In this document: positions 62,401 to 64,000 of the stretch, one piece after another
Layout of the letters: every line of letters starts with the position of its first letter
Position numbering within the stretch: the first letter of the stretch is position 1
Assembly: GCF_014084025.1 (NCBI RefSeq)
Contig: NZ_CP043682.1
Span: 463,582 to 527,581 of the forward strand
Reading direction: 5' to 3'
DNA: 64,000 nt
From: Borrelia sp. A-FGy1
GTDB taxonomy: Bacteria; Spirochaetota; Spirochaetia; Borreliales; Borreliaceae
Notes under the pieces: model-generated
Seen by the model: only the letters and a program-made list of their open reading frames with translations
Database searches by the model: none
Told to the model about the DNA's origin: nothing
Made by a program: the position numbers and the translations under genes

Positions 62401-63315
62401 CTTGAAGTTGAACTAGAGAAAAACAATGAGATTCTTAACGAAATTTATTCTTTCAAAGACAAATTGGAAAATTTATGGGGATCTTTAGCTGGTGAAATGG
62501 GACTTGTTCAAAACTATAAGAAAGAATTTGAAAAAATTAATAAAGAAATTAATAATATTCAAAATCAGTCGTCAGATATTTTAGATATATTTAATGATTT
62601 AAAGACTCACCAAGCAGCCTTTAAAGATATTAGAGAGGAGTTTAATCAATTTCTTGAGTTTTATGCTTCCTTTAAGGATAGGTATAAGAAATTTAGAGAA
62701 ACTTATGATGAAATTCAGATTTATAAAACTAAGCTTAAGGAAATTAGAGATGAACAGAACCGTATCTTTGATAATTATGATAGGATTATTAATAAGGAGA
62801 GTATATTAAAAACCACCATAGAATCTGTTGATAAAAATTTTGACTTAATAATTGAAATAGAGAATAGAATGCAGGTATTAGTTAAAGAGAGTTTAGAATT
62901 TCAGGAAAGTCTTGGTGAATTAAAAGTTATTATAGAAGAACTAATGGTGAATAAGAATTTATCGCAAGAAGCTTTGGGTAATGCTCAGGCGCTTAAGGGA
63001 ATCCTAGTAGAGATTGAAAATAAATTAGAACACACTAGAAATATAAGAGAGAAGATTGCAAAATCAGAAACTAGATTAGAGAACTTAAATTTTGCTGCGG
63101 AAGAAAGAATAAAGACGCTCGGAATTCTCGTAAAAACAGAGTCTAAGTATAAAGATAATGTTGGTCTTAATAATGAAACAGTCAGAGATTCTGTTGTTAA
63201 GCTTATGAGGCAGGGTTGGAGTGCCTCAGAAATTTCAAGAGCTACTAAATTATCTGTTGGAGAGGTAGAGCTTATTTTGGAACTTGGAATTAGTAGTAAT
63301 AAAGGTGAAGATTAA
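56458..63315 (+). CDS. Giant membrane-anchored coiled-coil protein
   Basis: 2285 residues (BB0512-like; other Borrelia have a similarly huge gene here, from memory). One N-terminal membrane helix (VTILVNLLLVFVILFIY, about 5-21) is followed at once by basic residues (RQYDRRSR), which predicts a cytoplasmic body. From about 30 to 2230 it is almost all charged heptad-like coiled coil (Lys/Glu/Asp/Ile/Leu), with few Pro and a single SWFLKVKDDMKNWQ-type break here and there. Residues about 1289-1481 are a 77-residue tandem repeat. The last ~45 residues contain a separate helical motif, VVKLMRQGWSASEISRATKL then SVGEVELILEL, resembling a DUF6115-type helix-turn-helix. Function unknown: a structural tether or filament is likely. 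Confidence 0.9.
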   Translation: MIDFVTILVNLLLVFVILFIYRQYDRRSRALDKIKKFVDIAKDNLEDFIEDKTKEINNLAVDMEAYQRSSIEIIKKIDEVQQKIKNKSNDFAEVEKKIAYHDSMLKELDDMTLKVQDNIQRLQVDGKIVDKLSKTLKNFNVQIDSIDSRLISVFEKFDKKNRENLEAIKIESWEKFDITVKDLNLRMNNLDQELISYQESLVMLEERKNEILDKGNDKLANEFKEFLFKIESSIDNYNKKMEESFFAYEDKYKSIENYIESILEKAKSRVNEKEDFILTRLNEELQLKFDEVFMYVNERSEQMKDKLEDKLIFIDNEISSVSSVFKDNAYSRLNSIEETIKQEIRQYEEQVADIFDQFRVQIESNVREIYKEYDNKINQFNNDIRERIEISLDDANSRMESVENNVKTLLDDLDEDSNKIYVEFKTKVEGDIDKFSESVFSRMNKIGGELETKILNIETDVQDKMLKLNNELYADFKKINDRLISDYSYLDESINSRYEALIKSLSLKSSDLENQIESKYKNIVDKLEGDIDNFSTRYNEKFDRIFEKSNIDYHNFEITSKKLEDEIRSLNDLLVKDFEILRGDFESNLISISDDISKEISSLKNNYSDDIGRFVSEMESTKLKYEEWQERVNSNLENIESHLNKTNEEFLSLIEVQRSRGKELSENIFNELSEHIKNKSMDVHSNWKEELIALNKSLLDIKISSEELLLSASSKMESLERDISERFEYVSSKTEDLEISVLEKYKELKDMSYTKGDEILLGIKEFIDNQVEIIHDKVIMALNGLNEGFSNKEELIRDKIEEFEYRLKDFKLEGEDILNSFRTDLDSFIETRVQKISEIKNENQKQIDGFLSTITEDILSRKDMLNVEIDSKLNDWQRRLSEITVNIENILSSGKVDINLVDSEMTLKIKELKTTIEGLDSYYLEKIDEFRHQGSIYSDELLKNIITHFEADTKEIEENLSKKFAKVLEKSEEFVKEVDSLLQDKRTDITSFQANIDITLDSLSSRFNDLNKEINEKYNEVILNSRGYSEILSNKLENEIVYEIEDINRKLTDKINVMSKNINEELQSFKSSFDMSKYQVENFEVKIKNLIENEEIRISKFLEEIEQQYEDRKKEAINYKKIMDNDVIQLKEQFAEIINDLKNNIEDKSEFLNDLYKERFKIIENNLEERYSTFLIESEGAIAKIRDEVYKTITDNDEKLRIKISEMDRNFEIVEERSKEILEFEESLKKRISENNDTISYQFDVIKTDIEKEMKAQFDSYMIKTIVSIDEEITKYESGINNKISSLKLIENSFREIEKELKDKIGRCHNEINNVIGLKYSELEDKYNEKHDLIESKINERSSYVEGLILNKYSKLENEYNEKQELIENSFREIEKELKDKIGRCHNEINNVIGLKYSELEDKYDEKHDLIESKINERSSYVEGLILNKYSELENKYNEKQELIENSFREIEKELKDKIGRCHNEINNVIGLKYSELEDKYINMQRDMENKLNSYISDLEEGFNHSNTRMTREIREQLDKLEELKLGLNNIEKDIIKLKEDSYQNVSSHLKLIEEDFFEDLSKKSEHLKTSIENFVELSDQRIENLERDIINSLEDKSFLIRNFKVEVEQELVRNKENFYLEFSREFDNRKRDTESRINSMETSVASRIDKFIEFIDNRQNNIDSWFLKVKDDMKNWQESTYKALEERTDIAEISVKRIESDISVIENTLRVIKDTVDQRTEEIFGNLQEDIKKFKNSSSINLKNIADEFKDRVLNIEKVIDSKMESLDEKVNFHIKEIGAQMEAMTLSQQQDIEVKIGDANQKLEYEFGLIVERLEKEKQEIADKFLDNKDKFEYQMNIMKNNILEISEKLSTYRIDIEKTIRESYDSFSNSIRQDYISFENEIRNSFSYSEEEIRVLKDGLNIRVNQMEVELKSMYEKMIKGIEDDVSQFKLKILDYDSEFGHFLDKVKSDLISYKADLREEFDSHYATISVQVEKYKKLEVELEKNNEILNEIYSFKDKLENLWGSLAGEMGLVQNYKKEFEKINKEINNIQNQSSDILDIFNDLKTHQAAFKDIREEFNQFLEFYASFKDRYKKFRETYDEIQIYKTKLKEIRDEQNRIFDNYDRIINKESILKTTIESVDKNFDLIIEIENRMQVLVKESLEFQESLGELKVIIEELMVNKNLSQEALGNAQALKGILVEIENKLEHTRNIREKIAKSETRLENLNFAAEERIKTLGILVKTESKYKDNVGLNNETVRDSVVKLMRQGWSASEISRATKLSVGEVELILELGISSNKGED
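60321..60900 (+). repeat. 231-bp tandem repeat in the coiled-coil gene (about 2.5 copies)
   Basis: Copies begin at 60321, 60552 and 60783, each with attgattgagaatagtttta; the third stops matching at about 60900. By eye, copies 1 and 2 differ at only three bases in 231. The unit is 77 codons, exactly 11 heptads, so copy-number change keeps frame and coiled-coil register. Each unit also has two related halves (KYSELEDKYNEKHDLIE and KYSKLENEYNEKQELIE). Confidence 0.95.
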
Positions 63316-63326
63316 AGGGTATTTTT

Positions 63327-64000
63327 GTGGATAATAGACAGAAGACAATAGTAAAAACATTGCATCCTCTCGAGATACAAGTAATTCTTAGATATAAAAA
63401 GGGTGATAAAATTTCTGCCTCAAGTCTTTCTAAAGATTTAGAGTATGATGAGGGAAAGGCAAATAAAATAATAGAGTGGCTTTCTTACAAGGGTATTATT
63501 AGTGAAGTTTTTAGAAAGGTTAATGTATTTTATCGTATGACTGATAAAGGATTTGATGCTTTAAAAAATGGTTTGGTTGAAGAAAAAATAATAAGTCTTA
63601 TATCTAGTAAAAAGGTTTTAATTACTGATTTGTCAAAAGAATTAGGAGTTGAAGTTAAAGATGTTGGGAGGGCATTTGGTAATTTAATTAAAGAGGAAGT
63701 ACTATCTTTAGGTCCAGATAAAGAAATTATTGGTGAGGATTTAGAGAAATATTCTGATTATAAAATAGTTAAAAAATTGCTTTCAAGAGCTCAAAATGGT
63801 GATCTTTTGAAAGATGATTTATCAAAAGATGAATTATTTGTTATTTCTGGTATTTCTAAGAGAAAAGGAGCTAGTGATACCTTATTTAAGGTGATAGAAA
63901 GATTGGATTTGAAATTTGAGTTCACTGATTTTGGAATAATGGTGAAGACAGAATATATAAAACATAATTTTCCAAAAGATCGAATTGGAAAACTAACACC
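63327..64000 (+). CDS. pheS: Phenylalanine--tRNA ligase alpha subunit, archaeal/eukaryotic type (3' end outside window)
   Basis: The frame is open from GTG 63327 to the end of the window, 224 codons. The visible part is the N-terminal winged-helix region typical of archaeal and eukaryotic cytosolic PheRS alpha, not of ordinary bacterial PheS, which starts with a coiled coil. Examples are TLHPLEIQVILRYKKGDKIS, EWLSYKGIISE, YRMTDKGFDALKNGLVEEKI and a second domain with DLSKELGVEVKDVGRAFGNL. The last residues (DRIGKLTP) lead into the catalytic domain. taaaggg at the stop of the preceding gene serves as ribosome-binding site. pheT is expected downstream. Confidence 0.9.
   Translation, partial: MDNRQKTIVKTLHPLEIQVILRYKKGDKISASSLSKDLEYDEGKANKIIEWLSYKGIISEVFRKVNVFYRMTDKGFDALKNGLVEEKIISLISSKKVLITDLSKELGVEVKDVGRAFGNLIKEEVLSLGPDKEIIGEDLEKYSDYKIVKKLLSRAQNGDLLKDDLSKDELFVISGISKRKGASDTLFKVIERLDLKFEFTDFGIMVKTEYIKHNFPKDRIGKLT

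Noticed and set aside
1-64000. Insertion sequences, prophage or restriction-modification genes
   Set aside because: No transposase, integrase, capsid or methyltransferase signatures were seen other than TlyA; the window is core chromosome.

Overview
The window is a very AT-rich (roughly 70% A+T), gene-dense piece of a spirochaete chromosome. I assign it to the genus Borrelia (sensu lato) with high confidence. The gene order (yidC-jag, epimerase, fba, aspS-antiporter-HPr-hpf-rpoN, chrA pair, mscS, glycosyltransferase, holA, uvrC, dnaX-ebfC, lspA, murA, MATE, tuf-S10 cluster-rpoA, rny-ymdB, tlyA, der, giant coiled-coil gene, archaeal-type pheS) is the one I know from Borrelia chromosomes. Fba, EbfC, SecY and RplD also read as close relatives of the Borrelia burgdorferi proteins. 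A small heat-shock gene after fba and a recR after ebfC make me suspect a relapsing-fever-group species; that part is inference from memory.

Layout. 1-4.9 kb, plus strand: the 3' end of yidC, the RNA-binding gene jag, a nucleotide-sugar epimerase, class II aldolase fba and hsp20. 4.9-11.8 kb, minus strand: one long operon reading chrA half - chrA half - rpoN - hpf - HPr-like - antiporter with a fused PTS EIIA-like domain - aspS. It resembles the proteobacterial rpoN-hpf-ptsN-npr cluster with ptsN fused to a transporter. 11.9-20.5 kb: mscS, a GT4 glycosyltransferase, holA, a decayed gene, uvrC, an exported LamG/FnIII-like protein and a TPR protein. 20.5-21.9 kb: four tRNAs (three Ser, one Arg) and the SRP RNA, with a degenerate stretch between them. 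22-25.3 kb: dnaX-ebfC-recR and ndk. 25.8-29.2 kb: an lptC/lptA/lptB-like set followed by pgeF and a NIF3-family gene. 29.2-33.5 kb: lspA, a small membrane protein, a ymdB-like paralogue that has lost its catalytic residues, murA (with Asp in place of the usual catalytic Cys) and a MATE transporter. 33.5-35 kb: a decayed second MATE gene and the leader of the ribosomal protein operon. 35-49.2 kb: tuf and the S10/spc/alpha ribosomal protein cluster, including an rpmJ too short for routine ORF calling. 49.2-56.4 kb: rny, ymdB, tlyA, a GerM-domain protein, der, an exported NlpC/P60-like candidate and a HAD hydrolase. 56.5-63.3 kb: a 2285-residue membrane-anchored coiled-coil protein with a recent 231-bp tandem repeat and a small helix-turn-helix-like tail. 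63.3-64 kb: the start of pheS.

Most of the window is translation, secretion and envelope housekeeping. The less ordinary points are the EIIA-antiporter fusion next to rpoN, the Lpt-like genes in a lineage thought to lack LPS, the dead ymdB paralogue, the giant coiled-coil protein whose repeat length is exactly 11 heptads, the decayed MATE duplicate, and several long perfect inverted repeats that overlap promoter -10 hexamers.
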